The position numbers and the translations under genes are program-made. Shown here piece after piece: positions 8,951 through 18,240 of a stretch of DNA of 64,000 nucleotides; position 1 is the stretch's first letter; each line of letters begins with the position of its first letter. A model generated the notes under the pieces. That model did not search any database. It saw nothing but the letters and a program-made list of their open reading frames with translations, and had not been told where the DNA came from. The stretch is from Lachnospiraceae bacterium MA2020 (GTDB taxonomy: Bacteria; Bacillota; Clostridia; Lachnospirales; Lachnospiraceae): assembly GCA_000746015.1 (NCBI GenBank), contig JQKK01000006.1, positions 124,001 through 188,000 on the forward strand, read 5' to 3'.

Positions 8951-10174
8951 TTATTCTTCTATTACCTGGAAAATATAGAATTTTAAGTAATATGACTCAT
9001 CAGCAGCCCAAAGTATCGGATGATCAGGGGCCTGAGTCCTAAACTCAACCTGTCTAAGACGCTTATGCGCACTGCGTGCAGCTTCAGCAATAGTCTTTGA
9101 AAACAGATCCGGTGCCATAAAATGTGAGCATGAACATGTAGCAAGATATCCGCCATTTTTGACAAGTCTCATGCCTCGCATGTTTATCTCTCTATAACCT
9201 TTTACAGCGTTCTTTATAGATGCTCTGTTCTTAGTGAACGCAGGCGGATCAAGGATAACCACGTCAAACTGCTCACCTTCCGCCTCGAGCTGTGGAAGAA
9301 GCTCGAATACATCTGCTGCTTCAAACTTAACTGTATCTTCAAGTCCGTTGAGTTTCGCATTCTCTCTTGCCTGCTCAACAGCAAGCTCAGAAGCATCTAC
9401 CGCCCTTACGGAAGACGCACCGGCAAGACCGGCATTAAGTGCAAAAGAGCCAGTGTGTGTAAAACAGTCAAGGACTTTTTTATCCTTGCAAAAACGCGAA
9501 ATAGCCGCTCTGTTATACTTCTGATCAAGGAAGAAGCCTGTCTTTTGTCCATTCTCAACATCAACGATGTATTTAACACCATTTTCAACTATCTGAACCT
9601 TGGTATCAAACTCTGCTCCAATGAAGCCCTTTGTTCTCTGAAGACCTTCCTTTTCGCGAACCTTAGCATCTGAGCGCTCATATACACCCTTTATGACTAT
9701 CCCATCTTCTGCAAGTACTTTCTTGCAAAGATCTATTATCATAACCTTAAATCTGTCAATACCAAGTGTAAGCGACTCAACAACCAGAACATCTTCAAAC
9801 TTATCTATTGTGATTCCCGGTAAAAAATCTGCTTCACCAAAGATAAGCCTGCATGATGAAGTATCTACAACTGACTTACGGTACTCCCATGCCTCTCGTA
9901 CTCTGCGCTCTAATAGTGAAGCTGTTATTGGCTCCTCTATTTTTCTCGAAAGTACCCTTACCGTGATCTTGGACTTGGTATTGATATAACCCCAGCCCAT
10001 AAAATATCCATCAAAATCATTTACAGCAATGACATCTCCATTATTAAACGGACCATCGATTCTGGCGATCTCATTATCAAAGACCCACGCACCGCCACTC
10101 TTGAGGAGCCTGCCTTCGCCTTTTTTCAATATGACAGTAGCTTCCGATGCCACAATAGCCTTATTATCTGCCAT
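8951..10174 (-). CDS. Class I SAM-dependent rRNA methyltransferase, RlmI-like (PUA plus Rossmann domain)
   Basis: 407 residues. The N-terminal PUA RNA-binding domain (about 8-85) is followed by an RlmI/RlmK-type cytosine-5 rRNA methyltransferase domain. Visible motifs are the SAM-binding segment DCFTHTGSFALNAG near 240, the acidic residue in RAVDASELA, and the catalytic-site segment ILDPPAFTK near 315, with a Cys-containing TCSCSHF segment near 355. In E. coli RlmI modifies C1962 of 23S rRNA; the exact target here is not shown. The ATG begins 2 nt after the putP stop codon and its ribosome binding sequence (GAGG) lies inside putP, so translation is probably coupled. Confidence 0.9.
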   Translation of the reverse strand: MADNKAIVASEATVILKKGEGRLLKSGGAWVFDNEIARIDGPFNNGDVIAVNDFDGYFMGWGYINTKSKITVRVLSRKIEEPITASLLERRVREAWEYRKSVVDTSSCRLIFGEADFLPGITIDKFEDVLVVESLTLGIDRFKVMIIDLCKKVLAEDGIVIKGVYERSDAKVREKEGLQRTKGFIGAEFDTKVQIVENGVKYIVDVENGQKTGFFLDQKYNRAAISRFCKDKKVLDCFTHTGSFALNAGLAGASSVRAVDASELAVEQARENAKLNGLEDTVKFEAADVFELLPQLEAEGEQFDVVILDPPAFTKNRASIKNAVKGYREINMRGMRLVKNGGYLATCSCSHFMAPDLFSKTIAEAARSAHKRLRQVEFRTQAPDHPILWAADESYYLKFYIFQVIEE

Positions 10175-10176
10175 AA

Positions 10177-11703
10177 TTACATAACCTCGCTTGAATTAAC
10201 CTTTTCAAAATCTTTTATCATTCCCTCATCTGGTGCCTTAGTTGCAAGGCTCACTACGACAATTGCAATAAGGCTTGCTATAAATCCAACCAGAAGTGAA
10301 TAGATACCTGTTACAGTAGATGCTGTCTTGCCATCAAATACAGCAATGTAGTCCCAGAAAAGAACCAGCAGCGCTCCTACGGCAATACCCGCTCCTGCGC
10401 CATACTTATTTGTTCTCTTCCAATAAAGTGACATAAGTACTGCAGGCCCGAATGCAGATCCAAGTCCTGCCCATGCATCAGAAACAAGTCCCATGATGGA
10501 ATTATCAGGATTCCATGCTATCACATATGCAAGTGCTGCCACGATCAGTACAACTGCACGGCTCATCCATACTGCCTGCTTATCTGTGATCTTCTTTCTG
10601 AAGAAACCAAGCCAGATATCCTCAGTAACGCTTGAAGCTGTGACAAGAAGCTGTGAATCAGCCGTTGACATGATAGCCGCAAGTATACCGCAAAGGAATA
10701 TACCTCCAATTATAGGGAGGTGGAAATCCTCAGCAAACATTTTCATTATCATAAGCATAAATACATTTTCCTGCTCACCTATAGATGCCAGATCTGTTGT
10801 AAGATATCCTCTTCCTACAACACCTATGATGCAGGCAAAAGCCAATGAAAAACCGCACCAGCCAATTCCTATAGCCTTTGCTCTTTTAAGCTCGCTCTCT
10901 GAGCTTACAGCCATGAAACGGACAAGGATATGAGGCATACCGCAGTATCCAAGTCCCCACGCAAGCTGTGAGATAATGGAAATAAAGCTTATCTTTACGC
11001 CATTTTCATGCATAGGATCAAGAAAAGCCTTTGTGTCCTGCACACCATTAGCCGCAAGTGCTCCATTAAGATCTCCGATCATAAAGAGTCCAATGATCGG
11101 AACGATCACGAGACCTATGAACATTATAGAACCCTGGATCGAGTCCGTATCACATACTGCAGAAAAACCACCAAGAAGTGTATATGTTAATATTACTATC
11201 GCTCCGACTGTGAGCGCGATGTGATAATCCATACCAAATACTGTGTTGAACAGCTTTCCGCCTGCAGATAAAGCTGATGCAGTATATACAAGGAAAAAGA
11301 TCAGTATAGCTGCAGAAGACAGCAAAAGCAGCCATCTTGACTCATCATGAAATCTGTTTTCAAAGTAGCGCGGAAGCGTGATCGAATCCGTACAAATCGT
11401 GTATCTTCTTAAACGTGTAGAAATGAAGATCCAGTTAAGGACAGTTCCCATAAACAGGCCGACCGCAATCCAGATCTGACCGGTACCAAGTGCGTATACA
11501 GAGCCGGGGAGTCCCATAAGAAGCCATCCGCTCATATCAGATGCCTGCGCTGAAAGAGCTGCAACAAATCCATTGAGCTGTCTTCCGCCAAGGAAATAAT
11601 CACCAGAACTGTTATTAGACTTCATATCCCTGAAACCTACCACTATCATCATAGCAAGGTAGAGGACAAAAGAAGCTATTATCCACTTAATTGATATAGT
11701 CAT
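10177..11703 (-). CDS. putP: Sodium/proline symporter
   Basis: 508 residues, ATG with GGAGAG 3 nt upstream. Member of the sodium:solute symporter family (SSS). About 12-13 hydrophobic segments run through the protein, and the conserved stretch near residue 45 (LSAQASDMSGWLLMGLPG) is diagnostic of PutP, as is GGFSAVCDTDSIQGSIMF near 180. Expected to import L-proline with sodium across the cytoplasmic membrane. Forms a two-gene unit with the downstream rRNA methyltransferase, driven by the promoter at 11749-11778. Confidence 0.93.
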   Translation of the reverse strand: MTISIKWIIASFVLYLAMMIVVGFRDMKSNNSSGDYFLGGRQLNGFVAALSAQASDMSGWLLMGLPGSVYALGTGQIWIAVGLFMGTVLNWIFISTRLRRYTICTDSITLPRYFENRFHDESRWLLLLSSAAILIFFLVYTASALSAGGKLFNTVFGMDYHIALTVGAIVILTYTLLGGFSAVCDTDSIQGSIMFIGLVIVPIIGLFMIGDLNGALAANGVQDTKAFLDPMHENGVKISFISIISQLAWGLGYCGMPHILVRFMAVSSESELKRAKAIGIGWCGFSLAFACIIGVVGRGYLTTDLASIGEQENVFMLMIMKMFAEDFHLPIIGGIFLCGILAAIMSTADSQLLVTASSVTEDIWLGFFRKKITDKQAVWMSRAVVLIVAALAYVIAWNPDNSIMGLVSDAWAGLGSAFGPAVLMSLYWKRTNKYGAGAGIAVGALLVLFWDYIAVFDGKTASTVTGIYSLLVGFIASLIAIVVVSLATKAPDEGMIKDFEKVNSSEVM

Positions 11704-11748
11704 ATTCTCTCCATTCCCAACTCTTCTTAAGTATAGTCATACGAGGAT

Positions 11749-11778
11749 ATTATAATAAACATTATTCTAGTACGTCAA
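11749..11778 (-). promoter_or_regulatory. SigmaA-type promoter of putP
   Basis: On the minus strand TTGACG (11778-11773) and TATAAT (11754-11749) are separated by 18 nt and lie about 45 nt before the putP ATG. The rest of the 280-nt gap toward 11985 shows only AT-rich sequence and the terminator of the neighbouring operon. Confidence 0.65.
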
Positions 11779-11929
11779 ACAAAAGTTAATTTTTTCAATA
11801 GCATTTTTTCACAGATTTTACAGGCGTTTTTAGTGATAATGCCCACTTACTTGATGTATATATTCTCACATATTTGTCTACACTTTGAATAAATATTAAT
11901 ATTAATCAATTATTTTCAATTATTTCCAC

Positions 11930-11966
11930 AAATAAAAGCACACCAGAAAACTTCCCTGATGTGCTT
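11930..11966 (-). terminator. Terminator after GH13 gene
   Basis: Arms AAGCACACCAG and CTGATGTGCTT pair with one G-T. On the minus strand the hairpin is followed by TTTTATTTG, about 20 nt past the stop codon at 11986. Confidence 0.75.
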
Positions 11967-11985
11967 AATTATTTTTTTAGATTTT

Positions 11986-14106
11986 TTATTTTTCCTTAGT
12001 CTTGCCAGCTGCCTTTTTACGAGGTGTGATCTTCTTAGCTGTATCTGCTTCCTTGTCAGCTTTCTTAGCCTTGGAAGCCGAAGCAGTAGTCTTCTTTGCT
12101 GAAGCTGCTGTCTTTTTCGCTGCAGGCTTCTTTTCATCTGCTGCCTTCTTTGTCGCAGTCTTCTTTGCAGCAGGCTTCTTAGCAGTCTTCTTTACTGCCT
12201 TTTCCTCAGCCTTCTCCTCAGCGACGTACTTTGCTCTCTCCTCCGGGAACTCTGCCAAAAGCCATACAAAGCCGTAGGAAATGATATTTACCGCGCGGGC
12301 CGGTCTTGACTCGCCAGTGATAAGATCTGTGTAATTCTCATACTCATTGATCCATGCAGTCTCGTCATGGTTGCTGAAGTTAAAGAGGGCAATAAGCTTC
12401 TGTCCCTTATAGTATCTTCCTATTCCAAGGACTGAATCATTATATGTCTCCACGATCCATACATCAGCCGCTCCATTGAATACATCATGTGATGCTCTTA
12501 TGCTCTCAAGTCTCTTAAGAGAACGGAACATTCTGCCCTGCCTTGTCATAGGGCTGTTTCTGAGCACTGCATCTTTCCAGTTCATATTTCCTCTGTGGAG
12601 ATATCTGCTGTCATCCCACTTAAGAGGATCCTCATGGTATGTATAGTCATTAAGCTGTGCTATCTCATCACCTGCATAAAGTACCGGGATACCACTCTGA
12701 GTAAACATATATGCATGAAGCATCTCATCAAGCCTCAGTGACCAGTCTAACTTGTATGGATTTCTCTCATACTCAGCAGCCTCTACTCCGCAAAGTGATG
12801 CTGTAGTACCGCAAAGTCTTGCATCACCAAGCCTTGGATCGTCATTGTACAGCTCCCCTCTGAAATCACTTCCATACATCTTACCTGTCATGCAGTCATT
12901 AAGGAATTTCTTATGAGCCACTTCCTTAACACCAAACTGACCGAGGAAGTCATAGTCAAGTCCCCAACCGATATCATCATGACATCTAAGATAATTTAAG
13001 AATGTATACTGCTTTGGAAGCGCAAATACCTGGCCGAGCTGATGCTTGAGAAGTCTTACATCATGTGTTGCAACTGTATTCCATGTAGTTGCCATTGTTG
13101 TAACATTATAAAGTATCTGGCACTCAGGCTTATCAACTGTACCAAAGTATGGAACAACCTTAGAAGGCTCCATTACTACTTCACCAAGAAGAAGTGTTCC
13201 CGGACATACTACATCACAAGCCATATGCATGATACGGCAAAGTGTATGAACTTCTGGAAGGTTACGGCATGTAGTACCGAGTTTCTTCCAGATATATGGA
13301 ACTGCATCAAGACGGACAACATCAATACCTCTGTTCATAAGGTAAAGCATATTTGCCGTCATATCGTTAAATACAGTAGGATTTGCATAGTTAAGATCCC
13401 ACTGGAAAGGATAGAATGTGGTCATTACTACCTTGTTTGCTTCACCGCACCAGCTGAAGTTTCCCGGAGCAGTCTGTGGAAATACCTGCGGAACAGTCTT
13501 TTCAAACTGATTTGGGATATCCCAGTTATCAAAGAAGAAGTATCTGTCCTGGTACTCCTTTTCACCACTGCGGGCACGTCTTGCCCACTCGTGATCCTCA
13601 CTCGTATGATTCATGACAAAGTCAAGGCATACGCTAATGCCCTTCTCATGACACTTATCTGTCAGATGCTCAAGATCTGCCATAGTACCAAGCTGTGGCT
13701 GCACCTTCCTGAAATCAGAAACAGCATATCCACCGTCACTTCTTCCCTCCGGGCTTTCAAGCAATGGCATTACATGGAGATAATTAACTCCGCACTCCTC
13801 AACGTAGTCAAGATGATCCTCAACACCCTTAAGAGTACCTGCAAACGCATTAGCGTACATCATCATTCCTGTAAGAGAGCCATCCTTATACCAGCTGTCA
13901 TCATTCATTCTCTTGAGATCCATATCTCTGAGGCTCTGCTTTCTATCCTTGTAGCTCTCATAAAGCATTGTGCAAAAGTAAGAAAACGCCTGCTCATCTC
14001 CATGATAAAGCTCTCCATAGAGCCATTTCAATTCATCGTAGTGTTTTTTCAGTCTAGTCTCAAATTCCTTGTCAAGCTCGCCTAAACCCTGTAATAAATC
14101 CGTCAT
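11986..14106 (-). CDS. GH13 amylosucrase-like glucosyltransferase with Lys/Ala-rich histone H1-like tail
   Basis: 706 residues. The ATG at 14106 follows GAGGTG and starts 8 nt after the ctpA stop; an in-frame GTG four codons earlier has no ribosome binding site. The body matches amylosucrase-type GH13 enzymes, which transfer glucose from sucrose to glucan: QWDLNYANP near 237, nucleophile Asp267 in VVRLDAVPYIW, acid/base Glu309 in LLGEVVMEP, and CHDDIGW near 377. Residues about 628-706 are quite different: roughly 80 residues rich in Lys and Ala with PAAKKTA repeats, like histone H1 tails or bacterial DNA-binding tails. The tail is in frame with no sign of a sequencing error. Whether it binds polyanions, the cell wall or nucleic acid is unknown. 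Last gene of the ftsE-ftsX-ctpA run. Confidence 0.88.
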   Translation of the reverse strand: MTDLLQGLGELDKEFETRLKKHYDELKWLYGELYHGDEQAFSYFCTMLYESYKDRKQSLRDMDLKRMNDDSWYKDGSLTGMMMYANAFAGTLKGVEDHLDYVEECGVNYLHVMPLLESPEGRSDGGYAVSDFRKVQPQLGTMADLEHLTDKCHEKGISVCLDFVMNHTSEDHEWARRARSGEKEYQDRYFFFDNWDIPNQFEKTVPQVFPQTAPGNFSWCGEANKVVMTTFYPFQWDLNYANPTVFNDMTANMLYLMNRGIDVVRLDAVPYIWKKLGTTCRNLPEVHTLCRIMHMACDVVCPGTLLLGEVVMEPSKVVPYFGTVDKPECQILYNVTTMATTWNTVATHDVRLLKHQLGQVFALPKQYTFLNYLRCHDDIGWGLDYDFLGQFGVKEVAHKKFLNDCMTGKMYGSDFRGELYNDDPRLGDARLCGTTASLCGVEAAEYERNPYKLDWSLRLDEMLHAYMFTQSGIPVLYAGDEIAQLNDYTYHEDPLKWDDSRYLHRGNMNWKDAVLRNSPMTRQGRMFRSLKRLESIRASHDVFNGAADVWIVETYNDSVLGIGRYYKGQKLIALFNFSNHDETAWINEYENYTDLITGESRPARAVNIISYGFVWLLAEFPEERAKYVAEEKAEEKAVKKTAKKPAAKKTATKKAADEKKPAAKKTAASAKKTTASASKAKKADKEADTAKKITPRKKAAGKTKEK

Positions 14107-14114
14107 ACCACACC

Positions 14115-15332
14115 TCACATTTTTGAAATCAATTCCTTAGCTTTTTCAAGCTGGTTGTCATATCTATCCTTAACATATTTGTCAGTATCAAACTCTATCT
14201 CAATATCCGGTTTAATACCTTCACCATGAATATTGTTTCCACTAGGAGTATAATACTTCCTCGTAGTAAGCTTTATCGCACTACCATCATTTAGCTGATA
14301 TACATCCTGTACAATACCCTTTCCAAATGTTGTAGTTCCAACGATCAAACCTGTTCCAGAATCCTTTATAGCGCCAGTAAGTATCTCAGAAGCACTGGCT
14401 GATCTTCTGTCTACCAGCACCACCAGCGGCATCCCCAGCTGATGCTCATCATCAGAATCCCATGACAGCTTATTGTTGTCCTTATCCATAGTATAGACTA
14501 TTAACCCCTTAGGAAGCAACGCATCTGCAATATGCACACACACATCTACATCTCCGCCAAGATTTCCTCTCAGGTCAAGGATCATCCTCTTCATTCCCTG
14601 CTTTTTAAGCTTGTCAAATCCTTCATCAAACTGTTTTTTTGTTACCTTATCAAAGCTTGCCAGGATCATATAGCCGGTATCATTATCAAGCATATTAACC
14701 GAAACCGTTACCGCATCGATAGAATCTCTGACTATAGGCAGCGTAACCACTTCCCTGTTTTCGCCTCTCAAAAACTGTATGGTCACAGTTGTACCTTTTT
14801 TTCCTCTGACCTTGCTTACAAGATCCGTCAGCGAAATATCACCTATCTTCTCTCCATCAACAGTATAGAAGATATCTCCAACCTGCACTCCGGACTTCAA
14901 CGCAGGTGAATTATCTGTCAGAGCAGCCACTTTAAACTCTTTAGTATCAGGGTCCTGAGTAATAGTAGCACCTATGCCCTCAAATGTTCCCTCTAAAGAA
15001 GTATTGTAGGATTTGAATTCATCAGCAGTATAATACTCACTGTATGGATCTCCGAGTGATTCGAACAAACCCTTATATAGTCCTTCAACTGTTGGTGTTT
15101 CCTGCAGATCATCGCTGTATTTAAGATATTTCTTATCTATCATTTTGTTGAGATTATTCAACTTTGACAAAACAGCCGGCGTGATCGCAAGATTGGACGA
15201 AACCGAATCTGAAGATGAACTTGTAAGCCCTACAAATCCAAAATATCTTGCTCCTCCAATGATGAAAACAATCAGAATAGCCGCCACAAGTCCTACTATA
15301 ACTCCAGAAGCAAAACCAAGATGTTTTTTCAT
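14115..15332 (-). CDS. ctpA: S41 C-terminal processing protease with PDZ domain
   Basis: 405 residues, ATG with GGGG-type ribosome binding site. One N-terminal transmembrane anchor (about 8-29) places the protease outside the membrane. A PDZ domain (about 110-195, GIGATITQDP to VRGKKGTTV) precedes the peptidase S41 domain. The catalytic Ser lies in RSASASEILTGAIKDSG (near 310-315) and the general-base Lys in GTTTFGKGIVQ (near 338). CtpA-type proteases cleave envelope or sporulation proteins. It follows ftsEX, an order seen in other Clostridia, and may process or control a peptidoglycan hydrolase that FtsEX activates; that link is inference. Confidence 0.92.
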   Translation of the reverse strand: MKKHLGFASGVIVGLVAAILIVFIIGGARYFGFVGLTSSSSDSVSSNLAITPAVLSKLNNLNKMIDKKYLKYSDDLQETPTVEGLYKGLFESLGDPYSEYYTADEFKSYNTSLEGTFEGIGATITQDPDTKEFKVAALTDNSPALKSGVQVGDIFYTVDGEKIGDISLTDLVSKVRGKKGTTVTIQFLRGENREVVTLPIVRDSIDAVTVSVNMLDNDTGYMILASFDKVTKKQFDEGFDKLKKQGMKRMILDLRGNLGGDVDVCVHIADALLPKGLIVYTMDKDNNKLSWDSDDEHQLGMPLVVLVDRRSASASEILTGAIKDSGTGLIVGTTTFGKGIVQDVYQLNDGSAIKLTTRKYYTPSGNNIHGEGIKPDIEIEFDTDKYVKDRYDNQLEKAKELISKM

Positions 15333-15394
15333 TTATAATTCCCCATCCATGCGCAGGCATCACCGATGCCGGTGCATTAAAATACTCTGCAAAC

Positions 15395-15428
15395 CTCAAA
15401 AGAAGAAGCTATCAATGCAGCTTCTTCT
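15395..15428 (-). terminator. Possible terminator between ftsX and ctpA
   Basis: AGAAGAAGCT and AGCTTCTTCT form a perfect 10-bp hairpin with an 8-nt loop. On the minus strand it follows the ftsX stop by 18 nt and ends in TTCTTCTTTTG. The U-tract is imperfect, so partial readthrough into ctpA is likely. Confidence 0.6.
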
Positions 15429-15446
15429 CTCAATCCGTATATTTCA

Positions 15447-16346
15447 TTAAACCTTTAGGTGTTTTTTTGCTGTAAAGAAACTTCCAAGGAAGCCTATGCC
15501 AACACCAAGGGCAATTGAAACCGGTACTAAAGTTGAAAAAATCTGATGAATATCCAAAAACCTAAGTAATGAATCCAACACCTTAAATTTATTCTGAAGA
15601 TATTCTACTACATTTACATATACAAAATAGATTGCTGTCAACGGAAGCGCTGATCCCACAAATCCAAGTATCATTCCTTCAAAAATGAACGGAGCGTGTA
15701 CCACAAAATCTGTTGCACCGATCAGCTTCATTATCGCTATTTCTTCTTTTCTTACTGTTATACCAAGTGAAACAGTATTACTGATAAGGAAAATAGATAC
15801 TGCAAGCAATATACCGATTATTCCGAGCGAAACATATGCGATAAGTGAATTGACCGATGTAAGCATACTCGCTACTATCACCGACTTGTTTACAGTCCTT
15901 ACACCATCAAGTTTTTCAATATAATCTACAAGACTGGACTGCATCGAAACATCATTCAAATAGATTTCGTAGTTTGAATCATTTTCAAGCGGGTTATCAT
16001 CTCCGAAGCTGTCAACATATTCTCCAAGGCTCTCTGCCTTAAATGACTCCCACGCCTCTTCTGCCGATATGAATACTACTTTTGAGACCTCGCCACGCTT
16101 TTTTATCTCTTCACCGATTTCTGCTATCCTCTCGTCCGAAGTACCCTCTTCAAAGAAAACAGTAACTGCAACGCCTGCCTGCGCCTGTTTTACAATATTT
16201 TGAAAATTCAAAACTACTGAATAAAGCAGCCCAAACAGGAAAACACACGACGCTATCGTTGCTATCGTTGCAAGAGAGAACAGCTTATTTCTCCAGATAT
16301 TCTTTATACCTTGTCCTATAGTGTAAAAAAATGTGTTAATCCTCAT
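15447..16346 (-). CDS. ftsX: Cell division ABC transporter permease-like protein FtsX
   Basis: 299 residues with the FtsX layout: a short cytoplasmic N-terminus, TM1 (about 22-45), a large extracellular domain (about 50-160), then three TM segments (about 170-195, 215-240, 270-290) with the FtsX/MacB-type permease motif KEEIAIMKLIGATDFVVHAP. Together with FtsE it forms a membrane complex that activates peptidoglycan hydrolases outside the cell rather than moving a substrate. The ATG overlaps the end of ftsE by 11 nt, indicating coupled translation. Confidence 0.94.
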   Translation of the reverse strand: MRINTFFYTIGQGIKNIWRNKLFSLATIATIASCVFLFGLLYSVVLNFQNIVKQAQAGVAVTVFFEEGTSDERIAEIGEEIKKRGEVSKVVFISAEEAWESFKAESLGEYVDSFGDDNPLENDSNYEIYLNDVSMQSSLVDYIEKLDGVRTVNKSVIVASMLTSVNSLIAYVSLGIIGILLAVSIFLISNTVSLGITVRKEEIAIMKLIGATDFVVHAPFIFEGMILGFVGSALPLTAIYFVYVNVVEYLQNKFKVLDSLLRFLDIHQIFSTLVPVSIALGVGIGFLGSFFTAKKHLKV

Positions 16347-17022
16347 CTATGTAACCACCTTTTTTCTGATCGCTTATAATTACGCCCTTCTTCATGGTAA
16401 TTACTCTTTTACGCATTTCATTGACTATCTCTCTGTTATGCGTTACGACAAGGACTGTTGTACCATTTTTATTTATCTGCTCCAAAAGCTTCATGATCTC
16501 CCATGAGTTTTTCGGATCAAGATTTCCCGTAGGCTCGTCAGCAAGCAGGATGCGAGGCTTATTAATGATTGCTCTCGCCAATGCAACTCTCTGCTGCTCA
16601 CCGCCGGAAAGCTCCTTCGGCTTTGACTTATACTTCTCTGCAAGACCTACAAGCGAAAGTACGCTAGGCACGTTCTTTCTGATCTCACGTCCGGGTACTG
16701 AAATGACTCTCTGTGCAAAAGCAACGTTCTCATAGACATTTCTATCCTTGAGAAGTCGGAAATCCTGGAACACAGTACCTATTCCCCTTCTGTACTTAGG
16801 TATCCTGCTATGTTTAAGTCTTGTCACATCAGTATTATTTACATAGATCTTTCCCGAAGTAGGTGTAAGCTCCTTCAAAAGCAGTTTTATCAAAGTGGAT
16901 TTTCCGGATCCACTGTCCCCTACTATAAATGCAAATTCTCCCTTTTCAATGTGCAGACTTATGTTGTTGAGTGCCGGAGCACCCTTACCATATGATTTGT
17001 TTACGTCTTCAAGTATGATCAT
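16336..17022 (-). CDS. ftsE: Cell division ATP-binding protein FtsE
   Basis: 228 residues, ATG with AAGGA 8 nt upstream. ABC ATPase with Walker A GDSGSGKST (about 36-44), Q-loop in GTVFQDFRLL, signature LSGGEQQRVALARA and Walker B RILLADEPTGNLD, and the switch His in VVTHN. The sequence FRLLKDRNVYENVAF is characteristic of FtsE. It energises FtsX in division-site peptidoglycan remodelling. The gene starts 20 nt after the upstream regulator gene and overlaps ftsX. Confidence 0.95.
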   Translation of the reverse strand: MIILEDVNKSYGKGAPALNNISLHIEKGEFAFIVGDSGSGKSTLIKLLLKELTPTSGKIYVNNTDVTRLKHSRIPKYRRGIGTVFQDFRLLKDRNVYENVAFAQRVISVPGREIRKNVPSVLSLVGLAEKYKSKPKELSGGEQQRVALARAIINKPRILLADEPTGNLDPKNSWEIMKLLEQINKNGTTVLVVTHNREIVNEMRKRVITMKKGVIISDQKKGGYIDED

Positions 17023-17042
17023 CAGTCTGTTCCTTCATGTTA

Positions 17043-18134
17043 TCAAAAATCGTATTCTTCCATGTACTTCATGTAGCGGGCTACCATCATCGCAATCTTA
17101 AATGTGATAGCATCTTCGAATATCCTAAGGTCAAGTCCTGTAACCTTCTGAAGCTTATCAAGCCTGTAGACAAGAGTATTTCTGTGAATATACAGCTGAC
17201 GGCTTGTTTCAGAAACGTTCAATGAATTTTCAAAGAACTTGTCTATTGTCGCAAGTGTCTCTTCATCAAACTGATCCGGAGACTTTCCCTGGAATATCTC
17301 TTTTATAAACATCTTACACAGAGGCAACGGAAGCTGATAGATAATACGTCCGATTCCAAGCTGGCTGTATGCAATGACATCCCTCTCAGAGAAGAATATC
17401 TTACCTACATCAAGTGCCATCTTAGCCTCTTTATACGAGCGGCTTACATCCTTTATCTCTGTGATCACTGTTCCATATGCAACTCTCACACGTGTTTTGT
17501 CATCTATTCCAAAAGCACCGATGATATCTGTTGCCGCAGACTCTATGTCTCCGATCTCATCATCGTCTGAAAGCTCTTTTACTATGATCACATCTTTTTC
17601 ATCAACCGCTGTTACAAAATCGCGTGACTTAGTACTAAAAACATTTCTTACTATCTCAAGAGCACTCGTATTGTTCTCAGTATATGTCTCTGCGATTATT
17701 ACCACGCGCTTTGCCTCTGTAGCGATATGAAGCTTCTTTGCCCTGTTGAATATATCAACAAGCAGGAGATTATCAAGAAGCAGATTTTTGATAAAATTAT
17801 CTTTATCAAATCTCTCCTTATACGCTATCAAAAGGCCTGACAACTGAAATGCAGCCATCTTGCCAACCATGTAAGCATCATCACTTCCACCATTGGCAAT
17901 AAGTGTAAACTCAAGCTGTCCATCATCATCATGGATCTTGAAGAACTGATATCCTCCAATCTCCTGGCTGTCTGCAGGTGAGGAAACAAAAGCCATGATG
18001 TCCCTCTCCGCTATGTCAAACTGCTCAAATGTAGACGCAAGTGTTTTTCCATCAGTATCAGCAACGCACATGTCGATACGAGTAATACCCTTCAGACCAT
18101 CTATTGTATTCTGAAGTATTTGGTTAGAAATCAT
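17043..18134 (-). CDS. PucR/CdaR-family transcriptional regulator
   Basis: 363 residues, ATG with GGAG 10 nt upstream. The C-terminus carries the PucR-type helix-turn-helix (about 300-350): NSLNVSETSRQLYIHRNTLV followed by YRLDKLQKVTGLDLR. A GGDEF-like linker domain typical of CdaR proteins probably fills about 120-280 (VRVAYGT segment). The N-terminal sensor segment begins with ISNQILQ and CVADTDGKTLAS, resembling a PAS or diacid-sensing region. CdaR-type proteins respond to small carboxylates or sugars; here the ligand is unknown. It sits 20 nt before ftsE, so it may be co-transcribed with it, an unusual partner for a division complex. Confidence 0.85.
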   Translation of the reverse strand: MISNQILQNTIDGLKGITRIDMCVADTDGKTLASTFEQFDIAERDIMAFVSSPADSQEIGGYQFFKIHDDDGQLEFTLIANGGSDDAYMVGKMAAFQLSGLLIAYKERFDKDNFIKNLLLDNLLLVDIFNRAKKLHIATEAKRVVIIAETYTENNTSALEIVRNVFSTKSRDFVTAVDEKDVIIVKELSDDDEIGDIESAATDIIGAFGIDDKTRVRVAYGTVITEIKDVSRSYKEAKMALDVGKIFFSERDVIAYSQLGIGRIIYQLPLPLCKMFIKEIFQGKSPDQFDEETLATIDKFFENSLNVSETSRQLYIHRNTLVYRLDKLQKVTGLDLRIFEDAITFKIAMMVARYMKYMEEYDF

Positions 18135-18240
18135 AAAATCAGCACTCCTTCTCCCTAAAAGTTACTCACCCCAACATTATTTTAATACAAAACAACAAAA
18201 AATCAAAGTAAAATATGCATTTTTTTATGCAAAATGCGTA

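Noticed and set aside
13042-14085. 347-codon plus-strand ORF opposite the GH13 gene
   Set aside because: Shadow of the GH13 reading frame, Cys/His/Lys-rich and without a ribosome binding site or recognisable domain.
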